DNA of 32,013 nt from CAYHKY01 sp964357355. Lineage in GTDB: Bacteria; Patescibacteriota; Microgenomatia; UBA10105. Of this stretch, positions 21,883 to 30,389 are shown one piece after another (position 1 is the first letter of the stretch; each line of letters opens with the position of its first letter). The stretch spans positions 1 through 32,013 of the forward strand of contig CAYHKY010000005.1 of assembly GCA_964357355.1 (NCBI GenBank). The letters run 5' to 3'. The position numbers and the translations under genes are program-made. The notes beneath the pieces are model-generated. The model was not told the DNA's origin and did not search any database. It saw only the letters and a list, made by a program, of their open reading frames with translations.

Positions 21883-22920
21883 ATGACCCAACAAACCCTT
21901 ATCCAGAAACAGGGAGAGGTGACATTTCGTTCTCTCATCAGCCAGCAACATACCGGAAAATGCTCTTATTTTCAAAATGAATTTGATGCTCCCGAAATGC
22001 TGGCGGAACTGAAAAATCGGGTGGTGGCTACCGGTCAAAACTTGGCAAAGCTCAATGAAAATCATATTTCCCTTTCACCATTTCTGGAAATCGGCGCTGA
22101 ATATTGCATCAGATCATTGGTTCTAACTAACAAATTCGCCGCTAAGGGTGTGGCACTGGATATTGCCCAAGCTCCCCTGAATTCAGTGCCTTTTTTTGCA
22201 AAAAAGTTAGGCCTTCCCCAAATACCAAAACGGGTCTGCGCGGATGCGGAAAACCTGCCTTTTGCTGATAATGCATTTACGTTTGTATTTTGCTACCAAA
22301 CACTTCATCATTTTCCGGACCCCAAGCGGGTTGTGGATGAAGTATACCGGGTTCTAAAACCGGGCGGGTATTTCTTTTTCGCAGAAGAACCGGTAAAACA
22401 AATTCTTAATTTTGATTTTTTTAAGCGTCCGACTAAAATCAAAGGTCTTTCAAAATTGCTCAAGATATTTCCCATCCTGCCATTTATATCTACAATCGGC
22501 AAGACTGAAACCGATCACGACATACTTGAAGCTGCATACAATCTCTCGGAATGGAAACGCATTTTAGGTACTTTTCAAAATGTGCAGGTGACAATAAGTA
22601 CTTTCGGATATTCCCAAACTATATCGTACTCCAACCGGGCGGGATCTTTGACCCCGACTTGGTGGGGAAAACTCATGCTTTTCCTTTTTGGTGGAGGCAT
22701 CCAAGCACTTACCCAAAAACCGCAAACCAAATTTGGCCAGACTAAACTGCAAAATAAACATTTTTCGGCTTGGGTCATTTGCCCAAATTGCAAAAGAAAA
22801 TTAGGAAATGTTTTTATTTATAACAAATTCAAATGCACCGGTTGTCAGGAAAAATATTTGTCAAAAAACGGAGTCCTCCAGATACTCACTAAACAATTAA
22901 AAAATAATTTATATGGATAA
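21883..22920 (+). CDS. SAM-dependent methyltransferase with C-terminal zinc ribbon
   Basis: The Methyltransf_11-type core shows FLEIGAEYC (67-75, a variant motif I lacking the usual second and third Gly), LDIAQ (92-96), DAENLPFADNAFTFVFC (121-137), LHHF (141-144) and VLKPGGYFFFAEEP (157-170). At the C-terminus C300-x-x-C303 and C318-x-x-C321 form a Trm112-like zinc ribbon. This combination is seen in enzymes found in glycan clusters. It follows the GT-C gene by 2 bp and overlaps the next GT2 gene by 8 bp, so it belongs to one long operon. The substrate is probably a sugar of the same glycan. Confidence 0.85.
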   Translation: MTQQTLIQKQGEVTFRSLISQQHTGKCSYFQNEFDAPEMLAELKNRVVATGQNLAKLNENHISLSPFLEIGAEYCIRSLVLTNKFAAKGVALDIAQAPLNSVPFFAKKLGLPQIPKRVCADAENLPFADNAFTFVFCYQTLHHFPDPKRVVDEVYRVLKPGGYFFFAEEPVKQILNFDFFKRPTKIKGLSKLLKIFPILPFISTIGKTETDHDILEAAYNLSEWKRILGTFQNVQVTISTFGYSQTISYSNRAGSLTPTWWGKLMLFLFGGGIQALTQKPQTKFGQTKLQNKHFSAWVICPNCKRKLGNVFIYNKFKCTGCQEKYLSKNGVLQILTKQLKNNLYG

Positions 22921-23722
22921 TTCACATAATCCGCTGGTTTCAATAATTGTGGCGACAAAAAACGAACAAGCCAGGCTGCCCCATCTCTGTTTGAGCATAG
23001 CTAAACAAAATTATACAAATATTGAAACTATTATCGTCGATAATTATTCTACGGACGATACGCTAATTCTGGCTAAGCGATTTACCCAAAAAGTTTACCT
23101 CCACGGAACCGAACGGAGCCAGCAAAGAAACTACGGAGCCAAAAAATCAGAGGGTAAATACCTGCTGTATCTTGATGCAGATATGGAACTTCATCCGGGT
23201 ACGGTCGGAGAATGCATTGAGGTTATTTCCAGACAAAACTCCCAAGCACTGATCATCCCTGAGACCAACAACGGTACAAATTTTTTCAGCCGGATAAAGC
23301 GTTTGGAAAAGAAGTTGTATTTAAATGAGTCTTCGATCGAGTCTCCGCGTTTTTTTTCAAAAAAAATATTTATGCAGGTAGGTGGATATGACGAACGGTT
23401 GATTGCGGGTGAAGACTGGGATTTAGGAAAACGCGTAAGTATCCAAGGTAAAATTTCCCGGATCAATCGGCCTCTTGTCCACAATGAAAATTCATTTTTC
23501 CGTGAAATCGAACACAAGTTGTATTACACAAAACACATAGCAAAGTATCACAAAAAACATCAAGCAGTTTTTTCCGAACAAAGCGGATTTAAACGGCTGT
23601 TTATATTTCTGACAAAGAAAACATTCTATACCGAAGATCCTCCGGCAAGCATAGGACTGTTATTTGTCAAAAGCATCGAATTCTTTTTATATTGCCTTGC
23701 CAGGTTATATGCCTCTATATGA
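22913..23722 (+). CDS. GT2 glycosyltransferase
   Basis: A GT-A fold enzyme. VSIIVATKNEQARLP (9-23), VDNYSTDDT (42-50), the line ERSQQRNYGAKKSEGKYLLYLDAD with DxD at 88-90, and GEDWD near 166-170 as the catalytic-base motif. The spacing fits inverting enzymes of the family seen in exopolysaccharide loci. The C-terminus (residues about 245-269) is moderately hydrophobic and may touch the membrane. It starts 8 bp inside the upstream methyltransferase gene and its TGA overlaps the ATG of the next GT2. The donor sugar is unknown. Confidence 0.88.
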   Translation: MDNSHNPLVSIIVATKNEQARLPHLCLSIAKQNYTNIETIIVDNYSTDDTLILAKRFTQKVYLHGTERSQQRNYGAKKSEGKYLLYLDADMELHPGTVGECIEVISRQNSQALIIPETNNGTNFFSRIKRLEKKLYLNESSIESPRFFSKKIFMQVGGYDERLIAGEDWDLGKRVSIQGKISRINRPLVHNENSFFREIEHKLYYTKHIAKYHKKHQAVFSEQSGFKRLFIFLTKKTFYTEDPPASIGLLFVKSIEFFLYCLARLYASI

Positions 23723-24648
23723 TACCTCTCGTCACCGTAATCATACCCAATTTTGACTCAGACCAACAAATGCTTGAAAAATGTATACGGTCAATCAATT
23801 CACAACTGGTTTCCGGAAAATTGGAAATTATTTTGGTGGATAACGGTTCGGAAAAGCAAAAGAAGGCGGATTTAATTCTTTTTCGGCGTAAATTCAAAAA
23901 TCTGAAAATTATTTTCCTAAAGGATAACTACGGATTTGCCAAGGCAGTTAACATCGGAGCTGAGATAGCCCGAGGAGATTATCTTTTCATCACCAACAAT
24001 GACGTCGTCCTGGAAAAAAATTTATTATTCAAACTTTATAGCTATCTAATAAGGCATCCAAAAATAGCATTAGTTGGACCTGTTTCATACTTAGACGAGC
24101 AATCAATCAAGCTTGATTCAGCAGTACATCATTACTCTCTGATAACAGGATTATTTTCAACTACTTTACCAATGCAACCGGATATTTCTGATTGGATATC
24201 AGGATCTGCAATGTTGATTAGAAAAACTGATTTCAAAACATTGGACGGTTTTGATGAAGATTTTTTCTTTTATTATGAAGATGTCGACATGGGTTTGAGA
24301 ATCAAAAAAATGCGCCGACTGTCAGTCTGTGTTCCCACTGCAACCATGATACATAACCGCGGTACCACTGCACATAAAACCAAAAACCATAATTTCCGTT
24401 ATTTTTACCTTTATCTTGGCCGGCAACAGTTACTCATAAAACACGGAAATTGGCTGCAAATATTTATCGGGTTATTTCTGCAGTTCGTTGTTTTTTCCGT
24501 ATACCATGCTATTATTTTGCGTGACAACAGTAACCGCCAACTGCTAAAGGCAACAAAACATAATATTGTAAATATCCGTAAATTGATTTCTGCCCGACAC
24601 CGGTACCACAAATGGCAATTAAGCATAAATATGACATCGGCATACTAG
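23719..24648 (+). CDS. GT2 glycosyltransferase, rhamnosyltransferase-like
   Basis: VTVIIPNFDSD opens the GT-A fold, followed by VDNGSEKQ, NYGFAKAVNIGAEIARGDYLFI, TNNDVV as the DxD site, WISGSAMLIRK and YYEDVDMGLR as the base region. It resembles the minus-strand enzyme at 17988 in layout but not closely in sequence. A hydrophobic stretch near residues 255-280 (LQIFIGLFLQFVVFSVYHAIIL, abridged) may anchor it. I start at the ATG at 23719, which makes an ATGA overlap with the upstream GT2; an ATG nine codons earlier is less likely. It overlaps the following fusion gene by 37 bp. Confidence 0.88.
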   Translation: MIPLVTVIIPNFDSDQQMLEKCIRSINSQLVSGKLEIILVDNGSEKQKKADLILFRRKFKNLKIIFLKDNYGFAKAVNIGAEIARGDYLFITNNDVVLEKNLLFKLYSYLIRHPKIALVGPVSYLDEQSIKLDSAVHHYSLITGLFSTTLPMQPDISDWISGSAMLIRKTDFKTLDGFDEDFFFYYEDVDMGLRIKKMRRLSVCVPTATMIHNRGTTAHKTKNHNFRYFYLYLGRQQLLIKHGNWLQIFIGLFLQFVVFSVYHAIILRDNSNRQLLKATKHNIVNIRKLISARHRYHKWQLSINMTSAY

Positions 24649-27059
24649 CGGAAGTAGTACATGCGTCTTCAGGAGCACGGGCGGCGGTTGATTTGGCTGT
24701 AACTTTTGCACAAAGAGGCCATAAAGTGACATTTTATGCCACGGATTTATTATTCTATCAAAAAACCGCTGCCTACCTGCAAGCAAATAATATAAATGTC
24801 CGTCTCACTCACGTATCACGCACGCCGATATTGGGCCGCCTGATTGCTTCTTACAGGTTATGGCGGTATTTGAGAACCAGCACTCACCAAATACTCCAAT
24901 CACAGGTTTTTCCTTCCATGTTTTGGGCGGCAAAATTGTCAGGGATTCCAATCATCACGACTTTTTATGGCACACAATTTGATGTGATGCGGGAAAGGTT
25001 TTTACCCCCTTCCTTCACTTATTTTCTGGTCAGGCCGCTTGATATGTTATTAAACCTGGTGATCATTCTTAAATCTGTTCCCAGTCTGATCCTATCGCAA
25101 AAAATAGTCAGCATCAGCTCCTATTGCCAACTCCAGGCCAAAAGAATTTACGGTGTTTCCTCGGAAGTAATTTACCTGGGAACAAACTTTGCACCTCTAA
25201 AAAAACATCCCGGTGGTTTGCGTTTCATCAGCGTCTCACGTATCACTCCATACAAAGGATTCCATCAACTCATAAAGACCTTCAATCAATTTTGCACATC
25301 TTATCAAGGCGCCAGGCTGACTATCGCCGGATCTAACCCCAACCCAAAATATTTGGATTATCTAAATCTTATAAAAAACAGGCACACTCAAATTCTCATA
25401 AATATTTCCGCGCAAAAACTTCAACACCTATACAGTACTGCCAATGTTTATTTGAGTTGGGACAGGAATTTGTTTTTTGGTTTACCAATTATCGAAGCTG
25501 CAAGACTGGGCATACCGACAATTGCCTTTGATACATGTGCCGCTCCCGAACTAATCAGAAGCAGTATCAATGGATACCTTTTCCATAGCCAAAGTGAACT
25601 TCTTAAATACATGCACAAACTGCAGGCAAATCCGGACCTTATCCAAAAAATGGGAGTTGCGGCAACCCGCCTCTCCCGGCGTTTTAATTGGCTGCAGGCT
25701 TCAGTTAAATACGAAAAAATATTTGCGGAAATAGAAACAGGGCGGAAAAAGACCGACTTTTTCCCTTTGATAAGCATGAGTATCTTCGCCATATTGCTGC
25801 GCTTATTTTTTTTGAACCAACATGACATTTGGTTTGATGAAGCCATTTCGTATTTCGAAGCCATCAAACCTACAGCCCAAATATTGAGACTGGCAGCCAG
25901 CGATAATACACCGCCGCTATTTTTACTGATACAGCACTTCTGGCTGAAGATCGTCCCCCATACTGAATTCTTTATCAGACTACCCGCATTTATATACATG
26001 AGTCTCGCCCATCTATTTATGTACGGAGTATTTCGCCTTTATACCAACCATAAAAATGCGAGCACTGCAGTAATTTTGTCATTTGCCCTGCCTTTCTTTC
26101 TTTATGCTGCCGGGGAATCCAGAAATTTATCCCTTTTCCTTTTTTTGTCATTACTAACCCAAATAAGTGCTTTTACGGCAATAAAAAATCCGCGCGCGTT
26201 TGCATGGGTGGTTTTTTTGGCGGTGTCAATCTGCCTCTGGTACACGCATTATTACGCTGTTTTTGTTTTTATCATGCTATCAATTTACGTCATCAGCCGG
26301 AAACCCCCCGTACAATCTCTAATTAAATTTGCAGCCGTATTATCAGTTTCCGCGACTGTATTTGTCCCATGGATAATTTATACATTCAGTTTTACTCCTC
26401 CTGCTCCTTACTCATACCCGCCACCTAAAAATTTAATGGCTTTACTAATGCAATTTTCTTTGGGAGACCTCCGGTTAAACTTTTTCCCGCAAAAATTAAG
26501 TATTTTGACCCTCCTTTTCGGAGCGCAAATTTGTTTCATCCTTTATTTATTTTTGAAGGCTTTTCTGTTTAATAACAAGAGTGCGGTTCTGAAAGTGATT
26601 CTGGTAACTCCGATTATGATTTTATTTTTACTGTCACTTACTTTTCCGGTTTTTTCCGTCAGATCCTTGATATTTATATATCCATTCGGGCTACTTTTGT
26701 TAGTCGTTACGCTTGCACAGGAAAAACAGGCAACTTTGCAATTAATGATCTTAGGCGGACTGATGGTGAGCATATCTATTAGCCAATTAATTTTCCCCCA
26801 GTTTCGCGGCCTACCGCTAAAACAGAAAGCCAACGAAATTTCAGAACTCCCGCAAACTGATCTGGTTCACCAAAGTACGCTCACCTATTATCCTTTTCGT
26901 TACTATCTGAAATCCTCCAAGAAAAATTATTTGTCAGGATTTAACCCGCTCTCCAAATACTTACAAACTTCATTGGAAGATTTAACAGTTAAAACCGAGC
27001 CTAACCGCGAATATATTTATATAGACCAAAATGCTTACTATTCCCTAAAGAAGGATTAA
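24612..27059 (+). CDS. fusion of a GT4 glycosyltransferase and a GT-C membrane glycosyltransferase
   Basis: Residues 1-375 are a GT4/GT-B domain: EVVHASSGARAAVDLA (14-29), FISVSRITPYKGFHQLIKTF (205-224) and GLPIIEAARLGIPTIAF (290-306). The first Glu of the EX7E motif is not in place (NLFFGLPIIEAA), while the second is. From about 384 a membrane protein follows: the first helix, then DIWFDEAISYFEA (405-417), the acidic first-loop motif of GT-C enzymes such as ArnT/PMT, then some eight to ten helices to about residue 735 and a short tail. One chain would thus join a cytoplasmic and an extracytoplasmic transfer step. The reading frame is continuous with no sign of a lost stop. Confidence 0.85.
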   Translation: MAIKHKYDIGILAEVVHASSGARAAVDLAVTFAQRGHKVTFYATDLLFYQKTAAYLQANNINVRLTHVSRTPILGRLIASYRLWRYLRTSTHQILQSQVFPSMFWAAKLSGIPIITTFYGTQFDVMRERFLPPSFTYFLVRPLDMLLNLVIILKSVPSLILSQKIVSISSYCQLQAKRIYGVSSEVIYLGTNFAPLKKHPGGLRFISVSRITPYKGFHQLIKTFNQFCTSYQGARLTIAGSNPNPKYLDYLNLIKNRHTQILINISAQKLQHLYSTANVYLSWDRNLFFGLPIIEAARLGIPTIAFDTCAAPELIRSSINGYLFHSQSELLKYMHKLQANPDLIQKMGVAATRLSRRFNWLQASVKYEKIFAEIETGRKKTDFFPLISMSIFAILLRLFFLNQHDIWFDEAISYFEAIKPTAQILRLAASDNTPPLFLLIQHFWLKIVPHTEFFIRLPAFIYMSLAHLFMYGVFRLYTNHKNASTAVILSFALPFFLYAAGESRNLSLFLFLSLLTQISAFTAIKNPRAFAWVVFLAVSICLWYTHYYAVFVFIMLSIYVISRKPPVQSLIKFAAVLSVSATVFVPWIIYTFSFTPPAPYSYPPPKNLMALLMQFSLGDLRLNFFPQKLSILTLLFGAQICFILYLFLKAFLFNNKSAVLKVILVTPIMILFLLSLTFPVFSVRSLIFIYPFGLLLLVVTLAQEKQATLQLMILGGLMVSISISQLIFPQFRGLPLKQKANEISELPQTDLVHQSTLTYYPFRYYLKSSKKNYLSGFNPLSKYLQTSLEDLTVKTEPNREYIYIDQNAYYSLKKD

Positions 27060-27081
27060 CTTATTTAACTTTTCATGTTTT

Positions 27082-29433
27082 ATGAAAATCGGGATTTTGA
27101 TAGATCAGTTGATTGCCGGCGGAGTGCAAAAAACCGCCATCGCCGAAACTAAACAACTGGCGCAAATGGGATTTACGGTTGAATTGCTGGTACTGATGCG
27201 TACGCTTGACACATACAAATACCAGGATCTGACCGCGGGTATCAAAATCAGGTATATCTCTGACAGTTATCCCCTATTTCTTCGCAGCAGCAAACGAATT
27301 CCGCCGTTTACTTTTATGTCTCCTTTGCATCTTCTCAGCCCGCTTTTGGCACCCTGGGTGATTGGAAACCGGCAATACGACATGATTATAAATCACGGCA
27401 CTACCACCAACTTAACCGCATTAAGTTTGTCCCTCGTAAAAAGCATCCCATACGTGACCATCATTTGGGACCCGCTGGAATACATTCTCAACAAAGTCTA
27501 TGCACCCCATCTCCCGCGATTTTTAACTTGGATTCTCATGCGTTTGGCTTACATACTTGAATTTGCGTTTATAAAAAAAGCGGCTGCAGTGCTGACGCCG
27601 TCCAAAGTTCATGCTGATTTTCTAAAAAATACTTACGGCAAAAATGTGCACATCATCTATCCGGGATTAAACTTCCCCGACCGACCCCAACACCAACAAC
27701 CCCAATATTTCCTATCGTACACCCGCTGGCAAATGGCTAAACATCCGGAATTTCTGCTGTCTTTGGCCAAGAAGTTTCCCGGAAAACCATTTGTCATTGC
27801 CGGTTCCTGGACTGATGCCCAAGAGCTGTTGTCCTTCAAGCAATTGATCCGGAAGATGAATTTGGAAAACGTGCAGTTGGTCTCAGAAGTTAACCATATA
27901 ATGCTCAAGAAATTGGCGAGCTCTGCCATAGCACTCATTCATCCGAATTATGAATCATTCGGCATGACGGCTTTGGAAATAGCCGCTTGCGGAGTCCCGA
28001 TCATTGTTCCGAGGGGCTCGGGAGTCACTGAAATCTTTGCAGAAGGCAAGGACGGCTACTTCCCCCGGGAGGGAAATTTAAATCAATTTGTCCGCGCAAT
28101 CAACCAACTAAGCGATCCAAAACGCGCTCTTAATTTCGGGAGCCATGCCCGAATAAAAGCACGTGAGTATTCCTGGAAAACACACGCAAATATCCTCAAA
28201 GGATTGCTTTATAAATCCCTGAAAATAATTCCGGATATTTCCTCAGTCACCGTGCTTGCAAACGCGTTTGTTTCCGTAAATTCCATAGGTGGCGGGGATA
28301 AATTCCTGATGGAAACCATGCCGTATTTTACGGACAATATACACTTCAACTTGATACTTCCGGAAGTCGGTTTTTATCATTGGCACAAGAGAAAAATCCG
28401 TTATAGCCATCTGAATTACCTGATCCATACTCCGACATTGTTTGATAATAGGCTGAATAAATTTATGATTTTCGCGGCTTATGTCGTCAGAACCATGCAA
28501 ACATTGTCCTTGCTCTTTCGTTCCCGGCAAAGTTTTATTTACAGTTCAACGGAAATTTTTCCTGACATCATCCCGGCATTTTTATATAAAATAGCAAATC
28601 CCCGTACCTGTTGGGTAGCCTGTATTTACCATTTACTTCCTCCGCCACATAAACGCTCGGGCCAAATTCCCGTCAATACGGTGGCATATCTATTGCAACG
28701 GTTTAGCCTGGTACTGATGCGGCAAGCAAATCAAGTCCTGGTAGATAATCCTAGGCTCATGAAAAACCTCAGGGAATACGGATTCAAAAAAACCCAAGTC
28801 GTACTGCAAACAGGCGGAGCCCATATCAAACAGATCCTATCCTATAAACCCCAAAAACACTATGACTATCAAGCAGCGGTCATCGGCCGGTTAGCTCCGC
28901 ACAAAGGCACTTTGGACATCATTCCGATATGGACGCAGGTGGTGAAGAAAAATACCAACGCAAAAGTTGCTCTCGTCGGCCGGGGTGAACCGGCTTTTGA
29001 ACAACGAATATTACGGGAAGTCACTACTCAGAATTTGACAGATAACATCAGTTTAATTGGTTTTTTGCACCACCAAGATGAAAACCGGATGCCACTTTTC
29101 GATTTGTTAAAATCGGTTAAGGTCCTGCTGTTTTTGGACCATGAAGCCGGCTTTGGCCTGTCTATAGCTGAAGCCCTGGCTTGCGGCCTGCCGGTAATCA
29201 CTTATGATTTACCGGAACTTAAAAGCCTGTATAAAGAAGGAGTCATCCGTATGCCTTTCGGAAATACGGAGTATTTTTCAACCCAAATTTTGAAATTACT
29301 CCAAAATAATAAGTTGTATAAGAAGTATCGCCGCCTGGCATTTAAAGAATCCAAACGGCATGATTGGGAACAACAAGCCAACAATCTGCGGCAGTTGTTT
29401 CAAAAACTATATGAAAAAAATTCCGGAAATTAA
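27082..29433 (+). CDS. tandem fusion of two GT-B glycosyltransferases
   Basis: A 783-aa protein made of two complete GT-B units. Unit 1 (1 to about 375) is a standard GT4: GGVQKTAIAETKQLAQMG (13-30), YTRWQMAKHPEFLLSLA near 214-230 and ESFGMTALEIAACGVP at about 291-306. Unit 2 (about 390-783) has GGGDKFLME near 404, YSSTEIFPDIIPAFL, VIGRLAPHKGTLDI near 600 and EAGFGLSIAEALACGLPV near 688-705. Both units have their EX7E motif, so both may be active. Unit 2 is clearly homologous to the stand-alone protein at 30390. Fusion suggests two successive sugar additions. Its end overlaps the methyltransferase gene by 23 bp. Confidence 0.88.
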   Translation: MKIGILIDQLIAGGVQKTAIAETKQLAQMGFTVELLVLMRTLDTYKYQDLTAGIKIRYISDSYPLFLRSSKRIPPFTFMSPLHLLSPLLAPWVIGNRQYDMIINHGTTTNLTALSLSLVKSIPYVTIIWDPLEYILNKVYAPHLPRFLTWILMRLAYILEFAFIKKAAAVLTPSKVHADFLKNTYGKNVHIIYPGLNFPDRPQHQQPQYFLSYTRWQMAKHPEFLLSLAKKFPGKPFVIAGSWTDAQELLSFKQLIRKMNLENVQLVSEVNHIMLKKLASSAIALIHPNYESFGMTALEIAACGVPIIVPRGSGVTEIFAEGKDGYFPREGNLNQFVRAINQLSDPKRALNFGSHARIKAREYSWKTHANILKGLLYKSLKIIPDISSVTVLANAFVSVNSIGGGDKFLMETMPYFTDNIHFNLILPEVGFYHWHKRKIRYSHLNYLIHTPTLFDNRLNKFMIFAAYVVRTMQTLSLLFRSRQSFIYSSTEIFPDIIPAFLYKIANPRTCWVACIYHLLPPPHKRSGQIPVNTVAYLLQRFSLVLMRQANQVLVDNPRLMKNLREYGFKKTQVVLQTGGAHIKQILSYKPQKHYDYQAAVIGRLAPHKGTLDIIPIWTQVVKKNTNAKVALVGRGEPAFEQRILREVTTQNLTDNISLIGFLHHQDENRMPLFDLLKSVKVLLFLDHEAGFGLSIAEALACGLPVITYDLPELKSLYKEGVIRMPFGNTEYFSTQILKLLQNNKLYKKYRRLAFKESKRHDWEQQANNLRQLFQKLYEKNSGN

Positions 29434-30112
29434 ACTTTTAACTGTTTGGCAATTAGAAAAACTTATGGATATGAAGCCCAGGCTAAAACAGGAAAAACGC
29501 GTCTCCAGATATGCTTGGGAAACCGGTGATTTCAACGGCGGAGCCGCATTTCTATATTCATTGGTGAACTTTATACAACCTAAAATAATAATTGAGCTGG
29601 GTACGTTTGAAGCTCACGGAACGCTGATACTGCACCGGGCAACAAGACTTAATGGCGCTCAGATTTATACGATTGACTGTGATATAACTTTGAATAATCC
29701 GCACCAGGACCAGCTTCTAGTTGACAAGATCCGCAGACAACGCATCCTGGGGGCAAACCGTGAAGGTAGTACCCGGATCAAATTCTTAAAAGGAGATACG
29801 CGCCAAGTACTTAAACGTATTTTACCAAAAATAAATTCCATCGATTTTGTTTTCCAGGATTCGATGCATTTTGTGCCGGGACTGCTTGAGGAATTTGACT
29901 TGCTGCGTCCGAAACTATCGAGGGGAGCAGTGGTAATATTTGATGACTGGTGGATGGTAAAACTCAAACATTGGTGGTTGCTGCCTTATTTTAAAAAACG
30001 CTTTTCACCTAATATTTCCGGCAATCCCCAAATAGGCCCTTTTGACATGACATTCAACTGTTTCGAAATCAACCGCGGTAAAGGATTTTTGGTCCTGCAA
30101 CGTTTAACCTAA
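29411..30112 (+). CDS. SAM-dependent methyltransferase, Methyltransf_24-like
   Basis: A 233-aa class I methyltransferase of the TylF/CmcI/Methyltransf_24 kind. Motif I is IIELGTFEAHGTLIL (60-74), strand 2 ends in YTIDCD (86-91), FLKGDT gives the third strand, DFVFQDSMHF near 135-145 is the DxxH-like metal or base site, and GAVVIFDDWWMVK gives the strand 5 region with the paired Asp that often binds Mg. Enzymes of this type O-methylate small molecules or sugars. I start at the ATG at 29411, which keeps the overlap with the upstream gene at 23 bp; an earlier ATG at 29360 would give 74 bp. It ends the long operon. Confidence 0.8.
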   Translation: MKKIPEIKLLTVWQLEKLMDMKPRLKQEKRVSRYAWETGDFNGGAAFLYSLVNFIQPKIIIELGTFEAHGTLILHRATRLNGAQIYTIDCDITLNNPHQDQLLVDKIRRQRILGANREGSTRIKFLKGDTRQVLKRILPKINSIDFVFQDSMHFVPGLLEEFDLLRPKLSRGAVVIFDDWWMVKLKHWWLLPYFKKRFSPNISGNPQIGPFDMTFNCFEINRGKGFLVLQRLT

Positions 30113-30251
30113 CCGGATTGATAAAATATTCCTTAAGCGGGGTTTTATAAAAGTTTCCCAAATTGAAGTTGCAAAAACCAAACTGAAAAAGTAAATAAAA
30201 CGTATAAGCTCTCTTAAAGGTCTCATATATCAGGTTAGGAGTTACGCGCTC

Positions 30252-30323
30252 TGTCATCCTCCGGCTTGACCGGAGGATCCATCTTCTTGTTCTGCGTGGA
30301 TTCCCGCCTGCGCGGGAATGACA
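30252..30323. repeat. 72-bp palindromic intergenic repeat element
   Basis: The ends are inverted: TGTCAT (30252-30257) and ATGACA (30318-30323). Inside are two perfect hairpins: ATCCTCCGG-cttga-CCGGAGGAT (30256-30278) and ATTCCCGC-ctgc-GCGGGAAT (30300-30319). TCCA (30278-30281) pairs with TGGA (30297-30300). The second hairpin belongs to a type of palindrome met in many unrelated bacteria, so this is probably a non-coding mobile repeat. It could also act as a transcript end for the operon before it. The rest of the 277-bp gap holds only TATAAT at 30371-30376, 13 nt before the next gene. Confidence 0.75.
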
Positions 30324-30389
30324 ATTAAAAACACGACAGACTGCGTAAATCCTGTCAGGTGAAAGAAGAATATAATAAGTTAATTACTC

